Source: UBA2199 sp964628035
GTDB lineage: Bacteria > Acidobacteriota > Aminicenantia > UBA2199
Length of the DNA: 64,000 nucleotides
Assembly (NCBI GenBank): GCA_964628035.1
Contig: CAZVPI010000005.1
Location: forward strand, 1-64,000
Reading direction: 5' to 3'
Positions 57,144 through 64,000 of this stretch are shown piece after piece. The position numbers were made by a program, and so were the translations under genes. The notes under the pieces are model-generated. The model was not told the DNA's origin and ran no database searches. It saw only the letters and a list, made by a program, of their open reading frames with translations. Every line of letters begins with the position of its first letter. Within the stretch, counting starts at the first letter, position 1.

Positions 57144-58231
57144 TGCAGGATCAGCGACTCGTGCTCCTTGCCCAGGTGGCGCTTCACCGCGTAGATCTCC
57201 GCGTACAGGATCTCGTCGAGGCCGCGCAGGAACCCGCCGCCGGCAGCGGCGAAATCCTCGTACCAGACGCCCTTCAGAAGCGACTTCTCCTCCAGGCGGC
57301 CGTCGGCGAGGAGCTTCAGCCCCTGGAAGCAGGGGGCGATGGAGTCGAGGACGCCGGCGACGGCGTCGGTGAGGATGGTGTGCGCCACCGGGCCGATCTC
57401 CTTGGACAGGACGCGGAAAATGTACTCGAAACGGGCGTTGTAATGCTGCAGGGCCTCCTCGAACGTGGCGACGGTGGTGGGCGGCGGGGGCCGGGGGTGG
57501 GGGGGGGGGGAGCGCTCCGCGCACCGGCAGTCGGAGACCAGCCCGAGGACGCGCAGGGCGTAGAGGATCTTGAGCGTGTCGAAGCGCAGCAGCTCGCTGC
57601 TGGCGACGATCTCCTCCAGCGGCGCCCCGTGGTCGGCCAGCGACAGGACATGGCTCTCGTGCGCCTTCAGGGCCACCGCGCCGAGGGCGCCGTCCGGGGA
57701 GGAGAAGAGGGTCAGGCCGGGCCCGAAGCGGCTCTCGACGAACTCCTCGTCCTGCAGGAGGCGTACCCCCTCCAGGATGGCCTCGGCCAGCGGCAGGTCG
57801 ATGTGGATGTTTTCCCGCGCCTCGGGCGGCAGGGCGCTGATTTCGTAGCGTCCGGAGCGCAGGGCAAAGAGGGAGAACGCGATGTCGCGCAGCTGGCCGC
57901 CGACCTCGTTCCACAGCCGCTCGGGGGTGAGCAGGCCCATCTCCATGAGCACCCGGCCCAGGCGGCGGCGGCTTTTCTGCATGCGCCGCCGGGCTTTCTC
58001 CATCTGCGCCTCGTCGATCACGCCCAGGCGCAGCAGGCGGCTGCCCAGCGAGTCGTCGGCGTGGCTGGACTGGGCGAAGACGATGCGCCCGCCCCGCAGC
58101 CACAAGGTCTTGGTGAACTGGGGCGCGGCGACCTTCAGGCGGCCCTCGAGCCCCTGCTCGAGCAGGCGGGCCAGGATCGAGGCGAAGTCGATCTCGCTCA
58201 GCGAGCCGGAGATGGGCAGGTGGCGGCTCAT
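57119..58231 (-). CDS. DUF4388 (PATAN-like) protein
   Basis: 370 aa, cytoplasmic. The first 110 residues match DUF4388: ISGSLSEIDFASILARLLEQGLEGRLKV, LWLRGGRIVFAQS, LGSRLLRLGVIDEAQ. A helical middle part and a Pro-rich linker (SPPPHPRPPPP, near 265) follow, then a C-terminal helical domain. PATAN domains occur in signalling and gliding systems of myxobacteria and cyanobacteria, where they mediate protein contacts. Its ATG overlaps the purF stop (ATGA). Confidence 0.8.
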   Translation of the reverse strand: MSRHLPISGSLSEIDFASILARLLEQGLEGRLKVAAPQFTKTLWLRGGRIVFAQSSHADDSLGSRLLRLGVIDEAQMEKARRRMQKSRRRLGRVLMEMGLLTPERLWNEVGGQLRDIAFSLFALRSGRYEISALPPEARENIHIDLPLAEAILEGVRLLQDEEFVESRFGPGLTLFSSPDGALGAVALKAHESHVLSLADHGAPLEEIVASSELLRFDTLKILYALRVLGLVSDCRCAERSPPPHPRPPPPTTVATFEEALQHYNARFEYIFRVLSKEIGPVAHTILTDAVAGVLDSIAPCFQGLKLLADGRLEEKSLLKGVWYEDFAAAGGGFLRGLDEILYAEIYAVKRHLGKEHESLILQWMRQPGN

Positions 58232-59706
58232 CCGAAGGTGAGGGCCAGCTCTTTCTGCTTCCGCTTCAGCTGCTCGCGCTCCTGCTCGATCTGCTCCAGG
58301 TAGTCGGGCGACACGTCGCCGCTGGGGTATTGTCCCGAGAAGCAGGCGGTGCAGAAGGAGCGGACGGCCGGGTTCTGCCGGCGCACGGCCGCCTCCATGT
58401 CGCGCAGGTCCTGGAACAGCACGCGGTCGGCGCCGATGCGGGCGGCGACCTCCTCCTCGCGCGCGCCGCTGGCGATGAACTCGGAGCGGGTCTGCATGTC
58501 GATGCCGTAGACGCAGGGGTGGGTGAGCGGGGCGGAGTAGGAGGCGAAGGTCACGGTGCGGGCGCCGGCCTGGCGCACCATCTGGATGATGGAGCGCGAG
58601 GTGTTGCCGCGGACGATCGAGTCGTCGACGATCAGCACTTTCTTGCCCTGGAACACGTCGGCGATGGGGTTCAGCTTCTGGCGGATCGTGCGCTGGCGCA
58701 GCCGGTCGCCGGGCATGATGAAGGTGCGGCCGATGTAGCGGTTCTTGACCAGCCCCTCGCGGTATTTCAGCCGCAGCATGCGGGCGATCTCGATGGCCGC
58801 CGGCCGCGAGGAGTCGGGCACGGGCACGACCACGTCGATGTCCATGCCGCTGGCGCGGATGCGGCGGGCCAGGGCGCGCCCCAGGTCGACGCGCGCCTGG
58901 TAGACGTTGATGCCGTTGAGGTAGGAATCAGGGCGGGCGAAATAGACATACTCGAAGATGCAGGGGCGGAACGGGGCGCTCTTGAGCTTTTTCTCGTGCA
59001 CGGCGCGGTTCTGGTCGATGTACACGACCGAGCCGGGGGCGACGTCGCGCACCTGGCTGAAGCCGAGCAGGTCGAGGGTCACGCTCTCGGAGGCGAAGGC
59101 GAAGGCCGGGACCAGCTGCCGGTTGTCGCAGCCGAAGAGGAGCGGCCTCAGACCGTAGGGGTCGCGGAAGGCCACCATGCCGCGGTCGGCGATGTGCAGC
59201 ACCACCGAATAGGAGCCCTTGACGCGGCGGTAGACCTGGCGCACGGCCTGAAACACCGCCTCGGGGGTGATCTCGGGGCGGCCCGGCCTCTCCAAGGCTT
59301 CGGCGAAGACGTTGAGGATCGCCTCCACGTCGCAGTTGGAGTTGATGATCTTGTGCGATTTCTGGAAGAGCTCGCGCTTGAGCTCGAAAAAATTCACGAC
59401 GTTGCCGTTGTGGGCGGCGGCGATGCCGTAGGGATGGTTGATCCAGAAGGGCTGGGCGTCCTCGCCCGTGCCCTCGCCGACGGTGGGGTAGCGCGTATGG
59501 CCCAGCCCCACCGTGCCCTTGAGCCGCTCGATGTGGCGTTCCTCGAAGAGGTCGCGCACCAGGCCGTTGCCCTTCTTCAGGTGGAAGCGGCCGTCGTAGG
59601 TCAGGATGCCGGCGGAATCCTGGCCGCGGTGCTGCAGGGTCAGCAGCCCGGTGTACAGGGGGCCGATGACCGGTTCGGTGGAGAAAATTCCCAGGACTCC
59701 GCACAT
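58228..59706 (-). CDS. purF: Amidophosphoribosyltransferase
   Basis: 492 aa. Met is followed directly by the nucleophile Cys2 (MCGVLGIFS), so no long propeptide. The glutaminase domain has GLGHTRYPTVG and AHNGNVVNFFEL. The phosphoribosyltransferase domain has VVPVPDSSRPAAI and the PRPP loop KVLIVDDSIVRGNT. Late cysteines (SFCTACFSGQYP) fit the iron-sulfur type. It makes phosphoribosylamine, the first purine step. An upstream in-frame start is rejected because a TTGACT/TATAAG promoter begins transcription four bases before this ATG. Confidence 0.96.
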   Translation of the reverse strand: MCGVLGIFSTEPVIGPLYTGLLTLQHRGQDSAGILTYDGRFHLKKGNGLVRDLFEERHIERLKGTVGLGHTRYPTVGEGTGEDAQPFWINHPYGIAAAHNGNVVNFFELKRELFQKSHKIINSNCDVEAILNVFAEALERPGRPEITPEAVFQAVRQVYRRVKGSYSVVLHIADRGMVAFRDPYGLRPLLFGCDNRQLVPAFAFASESVTLDLLGFSQVRDVAPGSVVYIDQNRAVHEKKLKSAPFRPCIFEYVYFARPDSYLNGINVYQARVDLGRALARRIRASGMDIDVVVPVPDSSRPAAIEIARMLRLKYREGLVKNRYIGRTFIMPGDRLRQRTIRQKLNPIADVFQGKKVLIVDDSIVRGNTSRSIIQMVRQAGARTVTFASYSAPLTHPCVYGIDMQTRSEFIASGAREEEVAARIGADRVLFQDLRDMEAAVRRQNPAVRSFCTACFSGQYPSGDVSPDYLEQIEQEREQLKRKQKELALTFG

Positions 59707-59716
59707 GGTGCCCTTT

Positions 59717-59745
59717 CTTATAGCGTGAAAGCCGGGAAAAGTCAA
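59717..59745 (-). promoter_or_regulatory. Near-leaderless promoter of the purF-miaA-hflX operon
   Basis: Minus strand TTGACT (59745-59740), 17-bp spacer, TATAAG (59722-59717); expected start 59710, four bases before the ATG. Confidence 0.7.
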
Positions 59746-59792
59746 ACGCCGCGGCGCGGGATTCGCGGATGCGGGGGAGAGGAGGATGCTTA

Positions 59793-59798
59793 TTGACA
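59793..59798 (+). promoter_or_regulatory. Possible -35 element of the membrane protein gene
   Basis: TTGACA with a weak TAAAGC 18 bases downstream (59817-59822), which would place the transcription start on the ATG at 59829. An AAGGAG at 59805-59810 is too far from that ATG to serve it well. Confidence 0.35.
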
Positions 59799-59828
59799 AG
59801 GGGGAAGGAGATATGGTAAAGCAAAAAC

Positions 59829-60332
59829 ATGCTGGCCGAATACGAAAAGCAACAGATAGAAAGGGAACACATCCGTCGCGAATCGCGGCTGACCATGACC
59901 CTGTGCCAGTTCCTGCTGGCCTCCATCGTCCTCTACGCCCTGGCGGCGGCGTTCCTGCTGCCGCAGCGCGGCATGCCCGGCAAGGCCGTGCGCGACGCTT
60001 GGAACGCGCTGAACATCGCCGCCATCGCCCTGGTCGTGATCGTGCTCGCCGTGCGCAAGACGATCTACTTTTCGCCGCGCCTGGTCCGTGACGACTTCAC
60101 CCTGCAGGCCCTGCTGCGGCGCTGGCGGGCCATCGACATCGTCCTGCTGGCGCTGGCCGAGGCCGTCGCCCTGTTCGGGCTGGCCATCGCCCTGGCGGGC
60201 ATGCCGTTCCGGCAGACCTTCCACTTCTTCGTCGCCGGCTTCCTGCTGGCGCTGATCAACATGCCCGTGGCGTTCAAGGTCAGGGACAAGATCCGCCTGT
60301 TCGAGAAATATGCCGGCAAGTCGATCCTGTAA
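59829..60332 (+). CDS. Four-helix membrane protein of unknown function
   Basis: 167 aa. A charged amphipathic start (LAEYEKQQIEREHIRRESR) is followed by four hydrophobic segments (about 25-45, 60-80, 108-128, 133-152) and a short basic end. No family recognised. An overlapping frame starting at 59813 has a better-placed ribosome-binding site but gives an Arg/Pro-rich, non-protein-like product; the membrane pattern favours 59829. It precedes the kinase-TonB gene by 69 bases and may share its transcript. Confidence 0.65.
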   Translation: MLAEYEKQQIEREHIRRESRLTMTLCQFLLASIVLYALAAAFLLPQRGMPGKAVRDAWNALNIAAIALVVIVLAVRKTIYFSPRLVRDDFTLQALLRRWRAIDIVLLALAEAVALFGLAIALAGMPFRQTFHFFVAGFLLALINMPVAFKVRDKIRLFEKYAGKSIL

Positions 60333-60338
60333 CACGGT

Positions 60339-60389
60339 GTCCGGGCCGCCGCGCGCGGGCGGCGCTTCGCCGGACCCAGGCGGGTCCGG
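60339..60389 (+). promoter_or_regulatory. Leader with two alternative stems
   Basis: CCGGAC at 60370-60375 can pair with GTCCGG at 60339-60344 (outside a GCCGCC/GGCGGC hairpin) or, as CCGGACCC (60370-60377), with GGGTCCGG (60382-60389). The two pairings exclude each other. The second ends next to the ribosome-binding site GGAGGAGAGG. Confidence 0.45.
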
Positions 60390-60401
60390 GAGGAGAGGAA
60401 C

Positions 60402-63400
60402 ATGAGCAAGAACATCCTGCTGGTCGAATACGACGACACCACGATCCACGTCATCAAGGAGCTCTTCCATGCGCCGGCGTTCGACGTGACCGTGGCCAGC
60501 GACGGCGAGGCGGCCAAGCAGCTGCTGCGCGACCGCCCCTTCGACCTGATGATCACCGCGGCCATGCTGCCCCGCTTCCACGGCTTCAACCTGGCCCTGG
60601 CCGTCTCCCAGGAGTTCCCGGGCGTCAGGGTCATCGTCATCAGCGCCATCTACAAGGGGCTGGAATACCGCCACCAGGCCATCACCCAGTACCGCGCCGA
60701 CGACTTCTTCGAAAAGCCCCTGGAGCGCGAGCGCCTGAAAAAACGCGTCTGCGAGCTGCTCCATATCAGCGAGGCCGAGCTGGCCTCCGCCGCCCAGTCC
60801 CAGTCCACGAGCACGCGCATCCCGGTGTTCGATACGGCCAAGATACCGGCGCCCAGCCTCGCCGGCCAGGAAGAGGGCAAGCTGAGCTCGTCGGACATCT
60901 TCGGCGACCTCATCGACAAGATCGACCCGGTGCCCTCGTTCGAGATCGACCTGGGCGAAGGGGCCAAGGGCGCCAAGCCGGCCGCGCCGCCGCCCCCGTC
61001 ACGCCCAACGCCGCCCGCCCCGCCCCGCCCCGCGGCCGGCGAGCCCGCCGCCGCGCGCACGGTGGCCATGAAGCCGCCGCCGGCCGCCGTCCCCAAGGGA
61101 GGCGCCACGCGGGTCGCCGACATCCCCTTCGACCTGGACAGCCTGCGCGTGGCCAAGAGGCCGGCGCCGGCCGCCGCCGCGCCGGCCGCGCCGCCGCCCC
61201 AGGAGAAGCGCATCGACAGCAGCCTGGATGGGCTGCGCGCCCAGGCGGTCAGGCCCGAGGCGCGGCAGAAGGAGATGCGCAAGATCGAGGACGACATCGC
61301 CCGCAAGTTCGAGGACACGCTTTCGGGGCTGGGGCTGGGCCGCAAGCCGGGGCCCGCGCCGGCCAAGCCGGCCGCGCCGCCGCCCCGTCCCGAGGCCAAG
61401 ACCGTCCTCATGCCCGAGGTCAGGATCGCGCCGAAGCCCGCCGCCCCCCCCGCGCCGCCTGAGCCCCAGGCGAAGTCCCCGGCCGCGACCATGGCCTTCC
61501 GTGCGCCGGCCGTTCCTCAGGCCAGGGTTCCCGGCCAGCGCGACGAGCTGAAGGACGAGGTCATCGACCTGGGCGAGGCGACGCTGATCGAGGAACCGCC
61601 GGCGCCCAGGGAGGCGAAGCCGGCACCGCCGCCGCCTGCCGCGCCCAAGCCCCCCGCCCCGCCGGCCGCGGAGGTGAAGGCGCCGCCCCGGGAGGCCAAG
61701 GCCGAGAAGGCGCCGTTGCCGGCCGAGAATCCCAACGAGGTCGGCGACTACGTTTTGCTGGGCATGATCGCCCGCGGCGGCATGGCCGAGATCTACAAGG
61801 CCAAGAAAAAGGGGGTCAAGGGCTTCGAGAAGGTGATCGCCATCAAGAAGATCCTCTCGGGCCTGGGCGAGGACGACAAGTACATCGAGATGCTGGTCGA
61901 TGAGGCCAAGATCGCCGCCGAGCTCTCGCACCCCAACATCGTCCAGATCTACGACCTGGGGCGCAAGGACAACTATTATTTCATCGCCATGGAGTATGTC
62001 CTGGGCAAGGACCTGCGCGAGATCCAGACCCGCCTGCGCGAACGCGACGCCTGGTTCCCCGAGGAGATCGCCATCTACCTGACCATCAAGATCCTCGAGG
62101 CGCTGAACTACGCCCACAAGGCCAAGGACAGCCGCGGCCGGCCCCTGGACATCGTCCACCGCGACGTCTCGCCGCCCAACATCCTCATCTCCTACAACGG
62201 CGATGTCAAGCTGACCGACTTCGGCGTTTCCAAGGCCTCGATCAAGATCCACCAGACCCTGTCGGGGGCGCTGAAAGGCAAGCTCCTGTACATGTCGCCC
62301 GAGCAGGCCTGCGGCGACAGCGCCATCGACTACCGCTCCGACCTCTATTCGGTCGGGGTCGTGCTGTTCGAGCTGCTCACCGGCAAGAAGCTGTTCCTGG
62401 ACACCTCGGAAATGCTGGTGCTCAAGAAGGTGCAGAACGGCGAGATCATCAACCCCCGCGAGATCAATCCCGCCATCGACCCGGCGCTGGAGAAGATCCT
62501 GCTCACCTCGCTGAACAAGGAGTGCGACCGCCGATACCAGAGCGCCGCCGCCATGATCGCCGACCTCGAGTCCTACCTGCACAAGAAATATGACCGCGCT
62601 CCCGGGCCGGTCCATCTGAGCCATTTCCTCTTCGGCCTTTTCGAAGGCGACATCCAGCGCGAGGGGATCAAGGTCGACCTGAAGCCGCTGCCCTACGTGC
62701 CCAAGGTGCGCGAGGCTCCCAAGCCGCCGCCCCCGGCCGCCGCCGTTCCGCCAGCGCCGCCCCCGCCGCCGCCGCTGGTCGAGAGACCCAGGGCGGCCAG
62801 CGAGCCGTTGCCGGTTGCCGCCGCCGCCCCCGCCGCGCCGCCGCCGAAGCCGGAGCCGGGCTTGGTCAGCATCAGCTTCGACGAGGAGAAGCCGGCCGCC
62901 GCGTCCCCGAAGCCGGCCGCCGCCGAGAAGGCCGAGTTCAAGACCGAGCTCCTGTTCCGCGAGCTGGAGAAGGAGAAGAGAAAATTCCCGCTCCTGCCGC
63001 TGGCCGCCGTGGTGCTGCTCGGCGGCATCGCCGCCGGCCTGTACTTCTTCGTCTTCAACAAGCCTTCCGGCCCTGCGGCCCCCGCCGCTAGGGTGGAGGA
63101 GAAGGCCGCGGCCGCGAAAACGGTCCCCGGCCCAGCCGCCGGCGCCGTTGCCCAGACCCCCGAAGACGCGGCCAAGGAAGCCGAGATGAAGCGCATCGCC
63201 GCCGAGCTGGAGGCGACGCAGAAGCTCCTCGACGAGGCCAAGGTGAAACAGGAGGAGGAGCTCAAGAAGATCCAGGCCGAGGAGGAGAGGAAGCGGCTCC
63301 TGGATGAACGGCGCAAGAAGGCCGAGGCCGAGCGCCTGAAGCAGGAGGAGGAGGACCGGCTGCGCCAGGAGGAGGCCGCGCGCCTGCAGCAGGAGGAGGA

Positions 63401-63797
63401 GCGCCGCAGGCAGGAGGAGGCCGACCGGCTGAAGAGGGCCGAGGAGGAGAAGCGCCGCGCCGAGGAGCAGAAGCTGGCCGAGATGAAGCGGGTGAAGGAG
63501 GGGGACATCGTCCCCCTGAACGAGGTGGACGCCGAGCCGACGGCCCTGTCCACGCCGGCGCCGAGCATCCCCGACTCCATCCGCGCCACCATGGCCGATA
63601 CCACCAGCGTCATCTTCAGCGTGCTGATCAACCACAACGGCGACGTCGAGATGGTGCGCATGCTGCGCAAGACCAACAACGGCCAGCTGAACTCCCTGCT
63701 CAGCGACACCGTCAAGGCCTACAAGTTCCAGCCGGCCCGCAAGGACAACGTGCGGGTCAAGGTCTGGAAGACCATTCCCTTGTCCATAAAAAAATAA
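60402..63797 (+). CDS. Pseudo-receiver/Ser-Thr kinase/TonB fusion protein
   Basis: 1131 aa. Residues 1-120 form a response-regulator receiver fold (ILLVEYDD, FFEKPL with the conserved Lys), but the phospho-acceptor Asp is Ala53 (ITAAMLP), so it should not be phosphorylated normally. A Pro/Ala-rich linker (about 185-440) leads to an intact kinase domain (about 448-720): VIAIKK, HRD with Asp588, DFG with Asp606. Another Pro-rich linker, a membrane helix (861-887), a Glu/Lys/Arg coiled coil (about 920-1030) and a TonB C-terminal domain (about 1040-1131) follow. The order after the kinase matches the 606-aa pseudokinase protein at 181-2001. GGAGGAGAGG precedes the ATG. Confidence 0.9.
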   Translation: MSKNILLVEYDDTTIHVIKELFHAPAFDVTVASDGEAAKQLLRDRPFDLMITAAMLPRFHGFNLALAVSQEFPGVRVIVISAIYKGLEYRHQAITQYRADDFFEKPLERERLKKRVCELLHISEAELASAAQSQSTSTRIPVFDTAKIPAPSLAGQEEGKLSSSDIFGDLIDKIDPVPSFEIDLGEGAKGAKPAAPPPPSRPTPPAPPRPAAGEPAAARTVAMKPPPAAVPKGGATRVADIPFDLDSLRVAKRPAPAAAAPAAPPPQEKRIDSSLDGLRAQAVRPEARQKEMRKIEDDIARKFEDTLSGLGLGRKPGPAPAKPAAPPPRPEAKTVLMPEVRIAPKPAAPPAPPEPQAKSPAATMAFRAPAVPQARVPGQRDELKDEVIDLGEATLIEEPPAPREAKPAPPPPAAPKPPAPPAAEVKAPPREAKAEKAPLPAENPNEVGDYVLLGMIARGGMAEIYKAKKKGVKGFEKVIAIKKILSGLGEDDKYIEMLVDEAKIAAELSHPNIVQIYDLGRKDNYYFIAMEYVLGKDLREIQTRLRERDAWFPEEIAIYLTIKILEALNYAHKAKDSRGRPLDIVHRDVSPPNILISYNGDVKLTDFGVSKASIKIHQTLSGALKGKLLYMSPEQACGDSAIDYRSDLYSVGVVLFELLTGKKLFLDTSEMLVLKKVQNGEIINPREINPAIDPALEKILLTSLNKECDRRYQSAAAMIADLESYLHKKYDRAPGPVHLSHFLFGLFEGDIQREGIKVDLKPLPYVPKVREAPKPPPPAAAVPPAPPPPPPLVERPRAASEPLPVAAAAPAAPPPKPEPGLVSISFDEEKPAAASPKPAAAEKAEFKTELLFRELEKEKRKFPLLPLAAVVLLGGIAAGLYFFVFNKPSGPAAPAARVEEKAAAAKTVPGPAAGAVAQTPEDAAKEAEMKRIAAELEATQKLLDEAKVKQEEELKKIQAEEERKRLLDERRKKAEAERLKQEEEDRLRQEEAARLQQEEERRRQEEADRLKRAEEEKRRAEEQKLAEMKRVKEGDIVPLNEVDAEPTALSTPAPSIPDSIRATMADTTSVIFSVLINHNGDVEMVRMLRKTNNGQLNSLLSDTVKAYKFQPARKDNVRVKVWKTIPLSIKK

Positions 63798-63809
63798 CGA
63801 GGTGAATAG

Positions 63810-64000
63810 ATGGAAAAACTAAAAATCGAGGCCAGGGCGTTCTACGAGTCGACGCTCCGTGAAGCGAAGAAGCAGATTGAGATAATCGACGCCAAGATCG
63901 AGGAGGAGCTGGCCCGGGTCAAGGACCTCATCGCCCAGCTGCAGGAGCAGAAAAAGGCCACCCGCCTCATTTACGACGGCGCCGCCAACATCCTGGGCGT
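63810..64000 (+). CDS. Coiled-coil protein, partial at the right edge
   Basis: The first 63 codons of a gene cut by the window end. GAGGTG lies six bases before the ATG, 12 bases after the kinase-TonB stop, so it is in the same operon. The visible part is one long charged helix (EAKKQIEIIDAKIEEELARV) typical of a coiled coil. Family unknown. Confidence 0.7.
   Translation, partial: MEKLKIEARAFYESTLREAKKQIEIIDAKIEEELARVKDLIAQLQEQKKATRLIYDGAANILG

Noticed and set aside
59813..60091. Alternative frame with a closer ribosome-binding site before the four-helix membrane protein
   Set aside because: Product is Arg/Pro/Gly-rich and looks like a frame shadow, while the chosen frame shows four membrane helices.

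Overview
The window is a GC-rich, gene-dense piece of a diderm bacterial chromosome. It carries 51 protein-coding genes (one cut by the right edge) and no rRNA, tRNA or CRISPR array that I can see. Gene content (GWxTD-domain proteins, sulfatase-like/TPR proteins, an Oar-like TonB-dependent receptor, Ser/Thr kinases with TPR tails, PATAN/DUF4388, a REP-associated transposase) fits an uncultured Acidobacteriota/Aminicenantes-type lineage. This is inference from gene content, not a phylogeny. A run of exactly 100 N (48753-48852) inside a repeat array indicates a draft scaffold, probably a metagenome assembly.

Layout. 1-7.2 kb: tandem repeat, pseudokinase-TonB fusion, methyltransferase, FlbD-like protein, MFS transporter, FKBP isomerase, ferredoxin-like protein, cold-shock protein. 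7.2-13.8 kb (minus): six-gene run with a DUF3014 protein, two adjacent GHKL/Hsp90-like ATPase genes (one fused across the membrane to a transglutaminase), a secreted metallo-beta-lactamase-fold hydrolase, a 4-OT tautomerase and a ferritin-like protein. 13.9-19.4 kb: flippase-like membrane protein, coaX and an unknown gene, facing a zinc-ribbon/kinase/TPR protein. 19.4-20.5 kb: RAYT transposase between 15-bp inverted REP-like ends. 20.7-23.4 kb: lipoprotein, methyltransferase, phosphoesterase. 23.6-38.9 kb: a duplicated module of membrane or lipoprotein sulfatase-like/TPR proteins (Thr in place of the formylglycine Cys), two of them divergent from GWxTD genes, enclosing a divergent RpiR regulator/TonB-receptor pair and an M20 peptidase. 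38.9-44.7 kb: CAP-domain protein, then a five-gene sigma-54 operon encoding its own kinase and NtrC-type activator. 45.1-51.3 kb: SH3/M48 peptidase/CHASE2 cyclase operon, hairpin repeat array, ABC transporter. 51.7-59.7 kb: queF, a DUF4412-like protein, and a tightly overlapping purF-DUF4388-micropeptide-miaA-hflX-TPR operon. 59.8-64 kb: membrane protein, a pseudo-receiver/kinase/TonB fusion, and a partial coiled-coil gene.

Three patterns cut across the window. (1) At about fifteen genes a sigma-70 type -35/-10 pair places the predicted start of transcription on, or within a few bases of, the start codon, so leaderless mRNAs look common. (2) Several intergenic spaces hold degenerate heptamer-phased repeats, in most cases as inverted arms around a unique core, with a different word at each locus. 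(3) Transmembrane signalling fusions are frequent: kinase-TonB twice, GHKL-transglutaminase, CHASE2-cyclase and kinase-TPR.
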